Of a DNA stretch of 64,000 nucleotides, positions 53,793-62,611 are shown in pieces (positions within the stretch are counted from its first letter, which is position 1; each line of letters opens with the position of its first letter). The stretch comes from Luteimonas_C sp035250245. GTDB taxonomy: Bacteria > Pseudomonadota > Gammaproteobacteria > Xanthomonadales > Xanthomonadaceae. A model generated the notes under the pieces. The model did no database searches. It saw only the letters and a list, made by a program, of their open reading frames with translations, and was not told the DNA's origin. The stretch is from contig DATFFH010000019.1 in the NCBI GenBank assembly GCA_035250245.1, positions 1 to 64,000 on the forward strand, given 5' to 3'. Made by a program: the position numbers and the translations under genes.

Positions 53793-54497
53793 ATGCAGAA
53801 GAAAATCCTGATCGTCGACGACGAGCCCGCCATCCGCGACATGGTCGCCTTCGCCCTGCGCAAGGGCGAGTTCGACCCCATCCACGCCGGCGACGCGCGC
53901 GAAGCGCAGTCGGCGATCGCCGATCACGTGCCCGACCTGATCCTGCTCGACTGGATGCTGCCCGGCACCAGCGGACTGGAACTCGCGCGGCGCTGGCGCA
54001 AGGATCCGCTGACTCGCGAGATCCCGATCATCATGCTGACCGCGCGCGGCGAGGAAAACGACCGCGTCGGCGGCCTGGAAGCCGGCGTCGACGATTACGT
54101 GGTGAAACCTTTTTCGGCACGCGAACTGCTGGCGCGGATCCGCGCCGTGATGCGCCGCTCGCGCGAGGACGACGAAGACGGCAGCGTCGCGATCGGCGCC
54201 CTGCGCATCGATGGCGCCGCGCATCGCGTATTCGCCGAAAACGGCGGCGGTGCGCCTTCGCCGGTGCCGATCGGGCCCACCGAATACCGGCTGCTGCATT
54301 TCTTCATGACCCATCCCGAACGCGTCTACACCCGTTCGCAGTTGCTCGACCATGTGTGGGGCGGCAGCGTGTACGTGGAGGAGCGCACCGTGGACGTGCA
54401 CATCCGCCGCCTGCGCAAAACTCTGGAACCGCATCAGCTCGACGGCATGGTGCAAACCGTGCGCGGCGCCGGCTACCGATTCTCGGCGGCGCTGTGA
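53793..54497 (+). CDS. phoB: Phosphate response regulator PhoB
   Basis: A 234-residue OmpR-family regulator. The receiver domain has the acidic pocket (Asp9, Asp10), phosphoacceptor Asp53 (LLDWMLPG), Thr83 and Lys105 (VVKPF). The C-terminal winged helix ends VQTVRGAGYRFS. It activates phosphate-starvation genes. A Pho box lies just upstream. phoR starts 65 bases later and continues into ppk and ppx. Confidence 0.95.
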   Translation: MQKKILIVDDEPAIRDMVAFALRKGEFDPIHAGDAREAQSAIADHVPDLILLDWMLPGTSGLELARRWRKDPLTREIPIIMLTARGEENDRVGGLEAGVDDYVVKPFSARELLARIRAVMRRSREDDEDGSVAIGALRIDGAAHRVFAENGGGAPSPVPIGPTEYRLLHFFMTHPERVYTRSQLLDHVWGGSVYVEERTVDVHIRRLRKTLEPHQLDGMVQTVRGAGYRFSAAL

Positions 54498-54562
54498 GCG
54501 CCGGCGGGATCGGCGAAGCGGCACGCGAATAACCTTTCCCCTTTCCCTGCCACAATCCACGC

Positions 54563-55897
54563 ATGCCGCCCCGCGCCCAAAACGCCTGGTTCCGTACTCT
54601 CGGCGCCCTGATTGCCGTCCTCGGCGCGGCGACTTTGCTGGGCCTGGCGATCGGCCACGTCTGGCCGGTGCTCACCATCGCCGCGCTGGGCATCGTCGCC
54701 TGGCATTACTGGAAACTGCGCGACGTGCTGCTGCGGCTCACCGCACGCCAGCGCCTGGCGCCGCCCAAGGGCGAAGGCATCTGGAACGAACTCGACCGCC
54801 TGCTGCATCGCGGCCAGGCCGAGATGCGCGGACGCAAGCGGCGCTTGTTGGACATGCTGCGCGCGTATCGCGCCGCGGCCGCCGCGCTGCCCGACGCGGT
54901 GGTGGTGGTCGAACGCAACAGTCAGCGCGTGCAATGGTTCAACGAAGCGGCGACGGCGCTGCTGGGCCTGCAATACCCGCACGACATCGGTTCGCCGATC
55001 GGCCAACGCCTGCACAACCTGCCGATCTCGCGCTGGCTGGCCGCCGGCCGCAACGCCGAACCGCTGATGGACGCACCCTCGCCGGTCAACGCCGAAACGA
55101 GGATCAGCCTGCGTTTGATTCCCTATTCCGAAGAGCTGTGGCTGCTGGTTGCGCGCGACGTCAGCAAGCTGATGCGGTTGGAACAGGTCCGCCGCGACTT
55201 CGTCGCAAACGTCTCGCATGAACTGCGCACTCCGCTGACCGTCGTCCACGGCTATCTGGAGATGCTGGACCCGTCCGAGAAACCCGAATGGGCGCCGATG
55301 CTGGCCGAAATGCAGCGCCAGTCCCAGCGCATGACCCAGTTGGTCGAGGATCTGCTGACATTGTCACGATTGGAGGCGCAGGATCGGCTTCCCGACGAGA
55401 GCGTGGCGATGGCGCCGATGATGACCACCCTCAAGCGCGAAGCCGAGGCGCTGAGCCAGCAGCGCCATCACATCGTGGTCGAGGACAACGCCCAATTGGA
55501 TGTGTGGGGTTCGACCAAGGAACTGCACAGCGCGTTCTCCAACCTGGTCGCCAACGCGGTCCGCTACACCCCGGCCGGCGGCAGCATCGGCATCCGCTTC
55601 GAGCGCGACGGCGAAGGCGCCGTGCTACGGGTCAGCGATACCGGCTACGGCATCCCGGCCGCGCATTTGCCGCGCATCACCGAACGCTTCTACCGCGTCT
55701 CCACCAGCCGCACCCGCGAAAGCGGCGGCACCGGGCTGGGGCTTTCGATCGTCAAACACGTGTTGAACCTGCACCAGGCCCGGCTCGAGATCCAGAGCGA
55801 AGTCGGCCGCGGCAGCACCTTCTCCTGCCACTTCGGCGCCGAGCGCGTGCATGCGCGCGACCGCGTCTCCCAACCCATATTGGCTACCGGCAAATGA
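54563..55897 (+). CDS. phoR: Phosphate sensor kinase PhoR
   Basis: A 444-residue membrane histidine kinase. Two adjacent N-terminal helices (about 10-47) with almost no periplasmic loop are followed by a DUF3329-like/PAS part (about 105-200). The HisKA domain has phospho-His219 in NVSHELRTPLTVVHG. The HATPase has NLVANAVRYTP and the G boxes SDTGYGIP and GGTGLGLSIV. The stop overlaps the ppk start (ATGA). Confidence 0.95.
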   Translation: MPPRAQNAWFRTLGALIAVLGAATLLGLAIGHVWPVLTIAALGIVAWHYWKLRDVLLRLTARQRLAPPKGEGIWNELDRLLHRGQAEMRGRKRRLLDMLRAYRAAAAALPDAVVVVERNSQRVQWFNEAATALLGLQYPHDIGSPIGQRLHNLPISRWLAAGRNAEPLMDAPSPVNAETRISLRLIPYSEELWLLVARDVSKLMRLEQVRRDFVANVSHELRTPLTVVHGYLEMLDPSEKPEWAPMLAEMQRQSQRMTQLVEDLLTLSRLEAQDRLPDESVAMAPMMTTLKREAEALSQQRHHIVVEDNAQLDVWGSTKELHSAFSNLVANAVRYTPAGGSIGIRFERDGEGAVLRVSDTGYGIPAAHLPRITERFYRVSTSRTRESGGTGLGLSIVKHVLNLHQARLEIQSEVGRGSTFSCHFGAERVHARDRVSQPILATGK

Positions 55898-57987
55898 ACG
55901 CACAAGTCGACCTGCAGGTCTCTTCGCCCGATCTGGAAGCCTTGCGCGATCCCGGACTCTATTTCAACCGCGAACTGTCGCAACTCGACTTCAACTTCCG
56001 GGTCCTGGCCCAGGCCCAGGACCCGCAGGTGCCGCTGCTGGAGCGGCTGCGCTACCTGTGCATTTCCTGCACGAACCTGGACGAATTCTTCGAGATCCGC
56101 GCCGCGACCGTGCGCCACGCGCAGGATTTCGGCATGGTCTCTGCCCAGGACGGGCTGTCGCCGGCGACCGTGCTCAAGCATATCCACGACCGCGCCGCGT
56201 CGCTGGTCGATGCCCAGTACCGCTGCTGGAACGAAGACCTGCGCCCGGCGCTGACCGAAACGGGCATCCGCGTGCTGGGCCGCAATTCCTGGAACGCCAA
56301 GCAATCGCGCTGGCTACGCGCCTATTTCCGCGACGAGATCATGCCGGTGCTGTCGCCGCTGGGCCTGGATCCCGCGCATCCGTTCCCCAAGATCCTCAAC
56401 AAATCGCTGAACATCGTGGTGGTGCTGGAGGGCAAGGACGCGTTCGGGCGCGCCGGCCATCTGGCGATCGTGCGCGCGCCGCGTTCGCTGTCGCGGATCA
56501 TCCAGCTGCCGCAGGAAGTCTCCGGCGGCGAAAACGACTTCGTGCTGTTGTCCTCGGTGCTGTCGGCCTTCGTCGAGGAACTGTTCCCCGGCATGGAGGT
56601 GAAAGGCGCCTACCAGTTCCGCGTCACCCGTAATTCGGAGTTGATCGTCGACGAAGACGAAGTCGAGAACCTGGCTTTGGCCTTGCGCGACGAACTGGTC
56701 GGCCGCGGCTATCTGCGCGCGATGCGGCTGGAGATCGCCGAGGATTGCCCGCCGCCGATCGTGCGCATGCTGCTGGAGAATTTCGACCTGCCCGAGAACG
56801 CGGTCTATCGCATCAACGGCCCGGTCAACCTGAATCGCGTGATCCAGATTTACGACCTGGTGCAACGCCCGGATTTGAAATTCGTGCCGTTCCAGCCGCG
56901 CGTGCCCTCCGGCACGGAATCGCTGTTCGAGCGCATCTCCGGCGGCGACATGATGCTGCACCATCCGTACGATTCGTTCGTGCCCGTGCTGGAATTGGTG
57001 AAGCAGGCCGCCAGCGATCCGGGCGTGCTGGCGATCAAGCAAACGCTGTACCGCACCGGCCGCGAATCGCAGATCGTCGAGCACTTGGTCCAGGCCGCGC
57101 GCAACGGCAAGGACGTGACGGTGGTGGTCGAGTTGCGCGCGCGTTTCGACGAAGAAGCCAACCTGGCCTTCGCCGATCGCTTGCAGGAAGCCGGCGTGCA
57201 GGTCGTGTACGGCGTGGTCGGCTACAAGACCCACGCCAAGATGCTGCTGATCGTGCGCCGCGAAGGCCGCAAGCTGCGCCGCTACGTGCACATGGGCACC
57301 GGCAACTACCACAGCGGCACGGCGCGCGCCTATACCGATGTCAGCCTGATCACGGCCGACCCCGAAATCGGCAGCGACGTGCACCAGATCTTCCAGCAGA
57401 TCTCCGGCTTGGCGCCGGCGATCGAACTCAAGCGCCTGCTGCAATCGCCTTTCACCCTGCATGCCGGCGTGCTGGAACGGATCGAACGCGAAGCGCGGCA
57501 CGCGCGCGCGGGCCGTCCGGGCCGGATCATCGCCAAGATGAACGCTCTCAACGAACCGCAGGTGGTGCGCGCCCTGTATGCCGCCTCGCAGGCAGGCGTG
57601 CAAATCGACCTGATCGTGCGCGGCGCCTGCACGCTGCGGCCGGGCGTGCCGGGCGTATCGGAGAACATCCGCGTGCGCTCGATCGTCGGCCGTTTCCTGG
57701 AGCACAGCCGCGTGTACTGGTTCGGCAACGACGGTGATCCGGACTTGTTCTGCACCAGCGCCGACTGGCTGGAGCGCAATCTGCTGCGCCGGGTCGAAAC
57801 CGCGTTCCCGATTCTGGACCCAGAGCTCGCCGCGCGCGTGCGCGACGAGGCGCTGGACAATTATCTGGCCGATAACCTCAACGCTTGGGAATTGCAAGCC
57901 GACGGCGGCTACCGCAAGCTCGCGCCGCAGGATGGCGCCGCACCGCATTCCGCACAGACCGCACTGTTGGCTAAAATCTGCGGATGA
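55894..57987 (+). CDS. ppk: Polyphosphate kinase 1
   Basis: A 697-residue PPK1 that polymerises the gamma-phosphate of ATP into inorganic polyphosphate. The N-terminal domain starts FNRELSQLDFNFRVL. The phospholipase-D-like core has the catalytic His447 (GYKTHAKML) and a second His466 (RRYVHMGTGNY), matching E. coli His435 and His454. The ATG overlaps the phoR TGA, so polyphosphate synthesis is placed under the Pho operon. The next gene removes polyphosphate. Confidence 0.97.
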   Translation: MNAQVDLQVSSPDLEALRDPGLYFNRELSQLDFNFRVLAQAQDPQVPLLERLRYLCISCTNLDEFFEIRAATVRHAQDFGMVSAQDGLSPATVLKHIHDRAASLVDAQYRCWNEDLRPALTETGIRVLGRNSWNAKQSRWLRAYFRDEIMPVLSPLGLDPAHPFPKILNKSLNIVVVLEGKDAFGRAGHLAIVRAPRSLSRIIQLPQEVSGGENDFVLLSSVLSAFVEELFPGMEVKGAYQFRVTRNSELIVDEDEVENLALALRDELVGRGYLRAMRLEIAEDCPPPIVRMLLENFDLPENAVYRINGPVNLNRVIQIYDLVQRPDLKFVPFQPRVPSGTESLFERISGGDMMLHHPYDSFVPVLELVKQAASDPGVLAIKQTLYRTGRESQIVEHLVQAARNGKDVTVVVELRARFDEEANLAFADRLQEAGVQVVYGVVGYKTHAKMLLIVRREGRKLRRYVHMGTGNYHSGTARAYTDVSLITADPEIGSDVHQIFQQISGLAPAIELKRLLQSPFTLHAGVLERIEREARHARAGRPGRIIAKMNALNEPQVVRALYAASQAGVQIDLIVRGACTLRPGVPGVSENIRVRSIVGRFLEHSRVYWFGNDGDPDLFCTSADWLERNLLRRVETAFPILDPELAARVRDEALDNYLADNLNAWELQADGGYRKLAPQDGAAPHSAQTALLAKICG

Positions 57988-59516
57988 GCCCAAGCCCTGC
58001 CATCGCCGCCCCGCCTCCGCTGCAGGACGGGGACATGCTGGCGGCGATCGACATGGGCTCCAACAGCTTCCATATGGTGGTCGCGCGCTACACGCTCGGC
58101 CAGCTGCGCATCGTCGACCGCCTGCGCGAGACCGTGCGCCTGGCCGAAGGCCTGGAAGGCAAAGGCGGCTTGAACGCCGAAGTGAAGCAGCGCGCGCTCG
58201 ACTGTCTGGCGCGCTTCGGCCAGCGGATCCGCGACATTCCGCCGCAGCGCGTGCGCGCGGTGGCCACCAATACCGTGCGCCAGTTGGCACAGCCGCAAGC
58301 GTTCCTGGTACCCGCCGAAACCGCGCTGGGCCATGCCATCGAAGTGGTGTCCGGCCGCGAAGAAGCGCGTCTGGTCTATCTGGGCGTCGCCCATGCGCAG
58401 CCACCCAAGCCGCAGCAGTTGCGTCTGGTGATCGACATCGGCGGCGGCTCCACCGAATGCATCATCGGCAGCGGCTTCGACGCGATCGAGCGCGAAAGCT
58501 TGCAGGTGGGCTGCGTGGCCAGCACCCGCCGCTTCTTCGGCAACGGCAAGCTGTCGAAGAAACGCTGGCGCGAGGCGCTGACCGAAGTCGCGGCCGAATT
58601 CCAGCAATTCACCGTCGCCTATCGCACGCTCGGTTGGCACGAAGCTTTGGGTTCGTCGGGCACGAACAAGGCCATCGGCGACATCTGCGCGGCGATGAAG
58701 CTGACCAAGGGCGCGGTGACGGCGGAAGCCCTGCCGGTAGTGCGCGATCGGCTGTTGCAGGCCGAACGCATCCAGGACATCGACCTGCCGGGCCTATCCG
58801 ACGAGCGCCGGCCGATCATCGCCGGCGGCTTGTTGATCCTGGAAGCCGCCTTCGAAGTGTTGGGCCTGCAGCGCATGGCGGTGAGCAAAGCCGCGCTGCG
58901 CGAAGGCGTGCTGTACGACATGCTCGGCCGCGGAGGCGCCGACGATCCTCGCGAAGCCTCGGTGGCGGCGCTGATGCAGCGCTACGGCATCGACCCGCAA
59001 CAGGCTGCGCGAGTGAAGCAAACGGCGCTGGCCTTGTTCGAACAAGCGGCCGAAGCCTGGTCGATGGACGCAGATGACGCCTACATGCTCGGCTGGGCCG
59101 CGCGTTTGCACGAGACCGGCCTGGCGATCGCGCACAGCCAGTACCACGTGCACGGCGCCTACGTGCTGGAGAATTCGGACATCGCCGGCTTCTCGCGCCA
59201 GGAACAGCAGGTGCTGGCCTCGCTGGTTCGCACGCACCGGCGCAACGTGTCCAAGAGCGCGTTCGATGCCCTGCCCGACCGCTTGCTGCTCAGCGCCAAG
59301 CGCAAAGCGGCGCTGCTGCGCCTGGCGGTGTCGCTGCACCGCTCGCACGAAGCCGATCCGATTCCGAAGCTGGACCTGAGCGTGAACGGCGAGCGCATGG
59401 AACTGGTGCTGTCGCGCTCCTGGGTCGACGCCCGCCCATTGCTGCGCCAGGACATGCTGGGCGAAGTCGAAGGCCTGGCCGGATTGGGCATCAGCTTCAA
59501 ACCCTTCCTCGCCTGA
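57984..59516 (+). CDS. ppx: Exopolyphosphatase Ppx/GppA
   Basis: A 510-residue exopolyphosphatase or pppGpp phosphohydrolase. The ASKHA start AAIDMGSNSFHMVVA (about 16-30), the LVIDIGGGSTE (about 149-159) and the ALREGVLYDML region are clear. A C-terminal HD-like domain (about 325-500) follows. The ATG overlaps the ppk stop, so kinase and phosphatase are made from one mRNA. A family C repeat follows the stop by 14 bases. Confidence 0.93.
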   Translation: MSPSPAIAAPPPLQDGDMLAAIDMGSNSFHMVVARYTLGQLRIVDRLRETVRLAEGLEGKGGLNAEVKQRALDCLARFGQRIRDIPPQRVRAVATNTVRQLAQPQAFLVPAETALGHAIEVVSGREEARLVYLGVAHAQPPKPQQLRLVIDIGGGSTECIIGSGFDAIERESLQVGCVASTRRFFGNGKLSKKRWREALTEVAAEFQQFTVAYRTLGWHEALGSSGTNKAIGDICAAMKLTKGAVTAEALPVVRDRLLQAERIQDIDLPGLSDERRPIIAGGLLILEAAFEVLGLQRMAVSKAALREGVLYDMLGRGGADDPREASVAALMQRYGIDPQQAARVKQTALALFEQAAEAWSMDADDAYMLGWAARLHETGLAIAHSQYHVHGAYVLENSDIAGFSRQEQQVLASLVRTHRRNVSKSAFDALPDRLLLSAKRKAALLRLAVSLHRSHEADPIPKLDLSVNGERMELVLSRSWVDARPLLRQDMLGEVEGLAGLGISFKPFLA

Positions 59517-59530
59517 CTAAGCCTGCTTGT

Positions 59531-59675
59531 GTAGAGCGGAGCTTGCTCCGCTGCCCTTGCTTGGCTTTGTAGAGCGAGGCTTGCTCCGCTGCTTTTGTAT
59601 TTCGACCGCATTCGTCGATAAGGGGCAAGCCCCCGCTCTTACAAAGCCAAAGCAGCGGAGCAAGCTCCGCTCTAC
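59531..59675. repeat. Family C GTAG repeat group
   Basis: Two forward arms (GTAGAGCGGAGCTTGCTCCG and GTAGAGCGAGGCTTGCTCCG, 38 bases apart) and one inverse arm CGGAGCAAGCTCCGCTCTAC. A small element GGGGCAAGCCCC lies between. It is the most complex repeat cluster in the window. Single arms occur at 22.7 and 27.8 kb. Confidence 0.88.
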
Positions 59676-59743
59676 ACAAGCGGGTGCGCCCTAGGGTCCG
59701 CCCCAGGATTGACGTCCGCCGCGGGACCCGGGAATTTAACCTC

Positions 59744-59825
59744 GGCGATGCGGACCTGGCAGGGCGCATCCCGCCGACACCCCGCGTCGAGGCGCATGCG
59801 TCCCCCAACGTATGCGCCTCTTTTA
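59744..59825 (+). ncRNA. Candidate small RNA with C-rich loops
   Basis: Between ppx and the GT4 gene. A promoter-like TTGACG (59709) and weak AATTTA (59733) precede three hairpins. SL1 is GATGCG/CGCATC. SL2 is CGAC-ACCCCGC-GTCG. SL3 is a 13-bp stem GAGGCGCATGCGT/ACGTATGCGCCTC with loop CCCCCA, followed by TTTTA. Successive loops rich in C and a terminator loop of C5 recall the Xanthomonas riboregulator sX13, but I could not compare sequences. Ends are estimates. Confidence 0.5.
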
Positions 59826-59938
59826 TTGCCCGCTGAACGCCGCTACCGCTGTCATGCCGCGGTCACCGGCATGAAACCGCCGTTTCATCCCCCGCGCCCA
59901 GTATCCCTGGAACGTCCGGCAAGACGCCGGGGGATCGC

Positions 59939-61087
59939 ATGCGCTACGCCATCGTCACGGAGACTTACCCGCCCGAGGTCAACGGCGTCGCCTTGACCAT
60001 CGGCGGTTTGGAGAACGGATTGCGCGCGCGCGGACACGAGGTGAGCGTCGTGCGTCCGCGCCAGGCCGCCGACGCCGCGCCGAAGCCGCATGAAATGCTG
60101 GTCCGCGGTGCGCCGCTGCCGCGTTATCCCGGGCTGCGCTTCGGCTTTCCCGCCACGCGCAAACTGACCGCCGCGTGGCGCAATGCCGCACCCGATGCGA
60201 TCTACATCGCCACCGAAGGTCCGCTGGGCTGGTCCGCGCTGCGCGCGGCGCGGCGCCTGGGCATACCGGCGGCGACCGGCTTCCATACGCGTTTCGACGA
60301 ATACATGCGCGATTACGGCGCGAAGTTCCTGCAAGGCGTCGCGCTGAACTGGATGCGGCGCTTCCACAACCGCGCCGACGCCACCCTGGTGCCCACCCTT
60401 GAGCTGGCCGGCTTCCTGCGCGGCTCTGGCTTCGACAATGTGCATCGCCTGCCGCGTGCGGTGGACACGCGCCTGTTCGACCCGGTCCGGCGCGATCCGG
60501 AATTGCGCCGTGCCTGGGGCGTGGACGACGACGGCCTGGCGGTGATCTACGTCGGCCGCATCGCGCCCGAGAAGAATCTGGAGCTCGCGGTGCGCGGTTT
60601 CCGCGAACTGCAGAAGCGCGTGCCGCGAGCGCGCTTCGTCTGGGTCGGCGACGGCCCCTCGCGTCCGAAACTGGCGCAGGAGAATCCCGATTTCGTGTTC
60701 TGCGGCGTGCAGCGCGGGGTCGAAGTCGCCCGCCATTTCGCCAGCGGCGATCTGTTCCTGTTTCCCAGCCGCACCGAGACTTTCGGCAACGTCACCTTGG
60801 AAGCGATGGCCAGCGGCCTGCCGACCGTCGCTTTCGACTACGGCGCCGCGCGCGAATACCTGCGCGACGGCATCCATGGCGCCGCGATCCAGGACGGCGA
60901 CGACGAAGGTTTCGTTTCCGCCGCCGCGCACATCGGCGCGGATCGCGAAATGCGCGCCACGATGGGCGCGGTCGCGCGTCAGGCGGTGGCCTCGCTGCGG
61001 CCCGAACAGGTCGCTTCCGATTTCGACGATTTGCTCATGCGCTTGGCCGACCTCAGGAGGGCTTATGCATCCGCTGCCTCGGCGTGA
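59939..61087 (+). CDS. GT4 glycosyltransferase, MgtA/PimB-like mannosyltransferase
   Basis: A 382-residue GT-B enzyme. The N-terminal acceptor fold begins MRYAIVTETYPPEVNGVALT. The donor domain has YVGRIAPEKNLELAV and the EX7E region FPSRTETFGNVTLEAMASGLP. It looks like GDP-mannose-dependent alpha-mannosyltransferases that work on diacylglycerol-type acceptors. It overlaps the PAP2 phosphatase gene by 23 bases, so the two probably act on one lipid substrate pathway. That link is inference. Confidence 0.88.
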   Translation: MRYAIVTETYPPEVNGVALTIGGLENGLRARGHEVSVVRPRQAADAAPKPHEMLVRGAPLPRYPGLRFGFPATRKLTAAWRNAAPDAIYIATEGPLGWSALRAARRLGIPAATGFHTRFDEYMRDYGAKFLQGVALNWMRRFHNRADATLVPTLELAGFLRGSGFDNVHRLPRAVDTRLFDPVRRDPELRRAWGVDDDGLAVIYVGRIAPEKNLELAVRGFRELQKRVPRARFVWVGDGPSRPKLAQENPDFVFCGVQRGVEVARHFASGDLFLFPSRTETFGNVTLEAMASGLPTVAFDYGAAREYLRDGIHGAAIQDGDDEGFVSAAAHIGADREMRATMGAVARQAVASLRPEQVASDFDDLLMRLADLRRAYASAASA

Positions 61088-61628
61088 ACCGTTCGCTGCG
61101 CGCGGACGGCGTTTGGAATCGCATTGGTGCCTGCGCGCCAACCACTGGGCCGACCGGCAAGGCGCGCGCGCTTATTTTGCCGCGATCAGCCGGCTGGGCG
61201 ATGGCGTGTTCTGGTATGTGCTGATGGCCGCGATGGTGCTGTTCGACGGCTACGAAGGCTTGAAGGCTTCGGCCCATCTTGCGTCGACCGGTGTCGTTTC
61301 GCTCGGTCTGTACAAACTGCTCAAAGGCTGGACCAAGCGTCCCCGCCCTTGCGCTTCGGACCTGCGCATCCGTGCCTGGGTGGCGCCGCTGGACGAGTTC
61401 AGTTTCCCGTCCGGGCATACCTTGCATGCCGTCGCGTTCACGCTGGTGGCCTTGGCCCACTATCCGGTGCTGGCCTGGGTGCTGATTCCGTTCACCGCCA
61501 GCGTCGCGGTGTCGCGCATCGTGCTGGGCCTGCATTATCCGAGCGACGTGCTGGCCGCGACCGGCATCGGCACCACGTTGGCGGGCCTGTCGTTGTGGCT
61601 GGTGCCCGGCGTGTCCCTCTTCGCCTGA
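61065..61628 (+). CDS. PAP2-family membrane phosphatase
   Basis: A 187-residue integral membrane phosphatase with the three PAP2 motifs: KGWTKRPRP (KX6RP), SFPSGHTLH (PSGH) and SRIVLGLHYPSD (SRX5HX3D). It probably dephosphorylates phosphatidate or undecaprenyl diphosphate on the outer face of the inner membrane. The ATG at 61065 has a perfect AGGAGG site, and lies within the end of the mannosyltransferase gene. Confidence 0.9.
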   Translation: MHPLPRREPFAARGRRLESHWCLRANHWADRQGARAYFAAISRLGDGVFWYVLMAAMVLFDGYEGLKASAHLASTGVVSLGLYKLLKGWTKRPRPCASDLRIRAWVAPLDEFSFPSGHTLHAVAFTLVALAHYPVLAWVLIPFTASVAVSRIVLGLHYPSDVLAATGIGTTLAGLSLWLVPGVSLFA

Positions 61629-61662
61629 TCCGCTCTTTTCGCCGACCTGTTTTTTTGTTTTT

Positions 61663-61733
61663 GTAGAGTCGAGCCTTGCTCGACTGCTTTTGTCGCAGCG
61701 GGTCGAAGAGCAGTCGAGCAGGCTCGACTCTAC
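61663..61733. repeat. Family B GTAG repeat pair, copy 3
   Basis: GTAGAGTCGAGCCTTGCTCG and the inverse CGAGCAGGCTCGACTCTAC flank about 25 bases. Its right end holds the TAG stop of the convergent carbon-nitrogen hydrolase gene. Confidence 0.9.
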
Positions 61734-62611
61734 AAAAGCTCGACTTTTGCGGTGGCGAGGCCGGGCTTCAGCTGCCCGGGCCAATCGCGATCGTTCGCGA
61801 CTTGCGCCCGCTCGCGGCTGGCCTCCAAAGCCTCGAAATCCAGATCGGCGAAAGCCCAGACCTGGTCGCCCTGCGTTTGCGCAACGATGCCGTCGGACGG
61901 GAACCCGACATCCATCGGCGCATACACCGTCGCTTCGCCGACGTTGAAATCCAGCGCCGGACTCCACGGCGCTTCGCCCGCGGTCACCGACTGCGCCACA
62001 TAGCAGCGGTTTTCCAAAGCCCGCGCCAGGCAGCCGACCCGCACCCGCGTCGCACCCGCCGCGGCTTCGGTGCAGCTGGGCACGATCAGCAGCTTCGCCC
62101 CGGCTTCGCATTGCGCGCGCACCGGCAACGGGAATTCGATGTCGTAGCAGACCGCGATCGCGCCACGCACGCCGCCGATGTCGAACGCCTTCAACGCATC
62201 GCCACCGTGGATGGTGTTCGCTTTCTTTTCGAAGCCGGTCATCTGCAGCTTGTCCTGCCAGACGCGGCCGCCGTCGGGCGCGAACAGATACGAGCGGTTG
62301 CGATAACCGCCGTTGCCATCGGCCAGTAGAAAGGTGCCGGCGACGATCCGCATTCCGGTATCGCGGGCCAGGCCACTGAACAGCGCCAGCCAATCGTCGT
62401 GGTAACGCTGGATCCCAGCCAGCGAGCCCTGCAGATCGCTGCGCACCGGTTCCTCGAAGGTGGCGCCGAGCTCCAACGAGAGATATTCAGGCAGTACGGC
62501 CCATTGCGCGTCCTGCGCGGCCGCATGCTCAAGCAGGCGACGCTGTTTTTCGGCGAATTCGGCGAAGTCGCGCGGCGCTTCGACGGGATACTTGGCGACC
62601 GCGATCTTCAT
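61730..62611 (-). CDS. Carbon-nitrogen hydrolase (nitrilase superfamily)
   Basis: A 293-residue amidase-type enzyme with the Glu-Lys-Cys triad: Glu42 (LPEYLSLE), Lys121 (QDKLQMTGFE) and Cys155 (AVCYDIEFP). The substrate is unknown. In many bacteria this hydrolase is fused behind a GNAT acetyltransferase; here the GNAT gene is separate, directly upstream with an ATGA overlap. The TAG stop lies in a family B repeat. Confidence 0.9.
   Translation of the reverse strand: MKIAVAKYPVEAPRDFAEFAEKQRRLLEHAAAQDAQWAVLPEYLSLELGATFEEPVRSDLQGSLAGIQRYHDDWLALFSGLARDTGMRIVAGTFLLADGNGGYRNRSYLFAPDGGRVWQDKLQMTGFEKKANTIHGGDALKAFDIGGVRGAIAVCYDIEFPLPVRAQCEAGAKLLIVPSCTEAAAGATRVRVGCLARALENRCYVAQSVTAGEAPWSPALDFNVGEATVYAPMDVGFPSDGIVAQTQGDQVWAFADLDFEALEASRERAQVANDRDWPGQLKPGLATAKVELL

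Noticed and set aside
56314..58404. Minus-strand frame of 696 codons antisense to ppk and ppx
   Set aside because: Shadow of two well-supported genes.
59531..59675. Cluster of short repeats considered as a CRISPR remnant
   Set aside because: Arms are palindromic, irregularly spaced and differ in orientation; no spacers of constant length and no cas genes.
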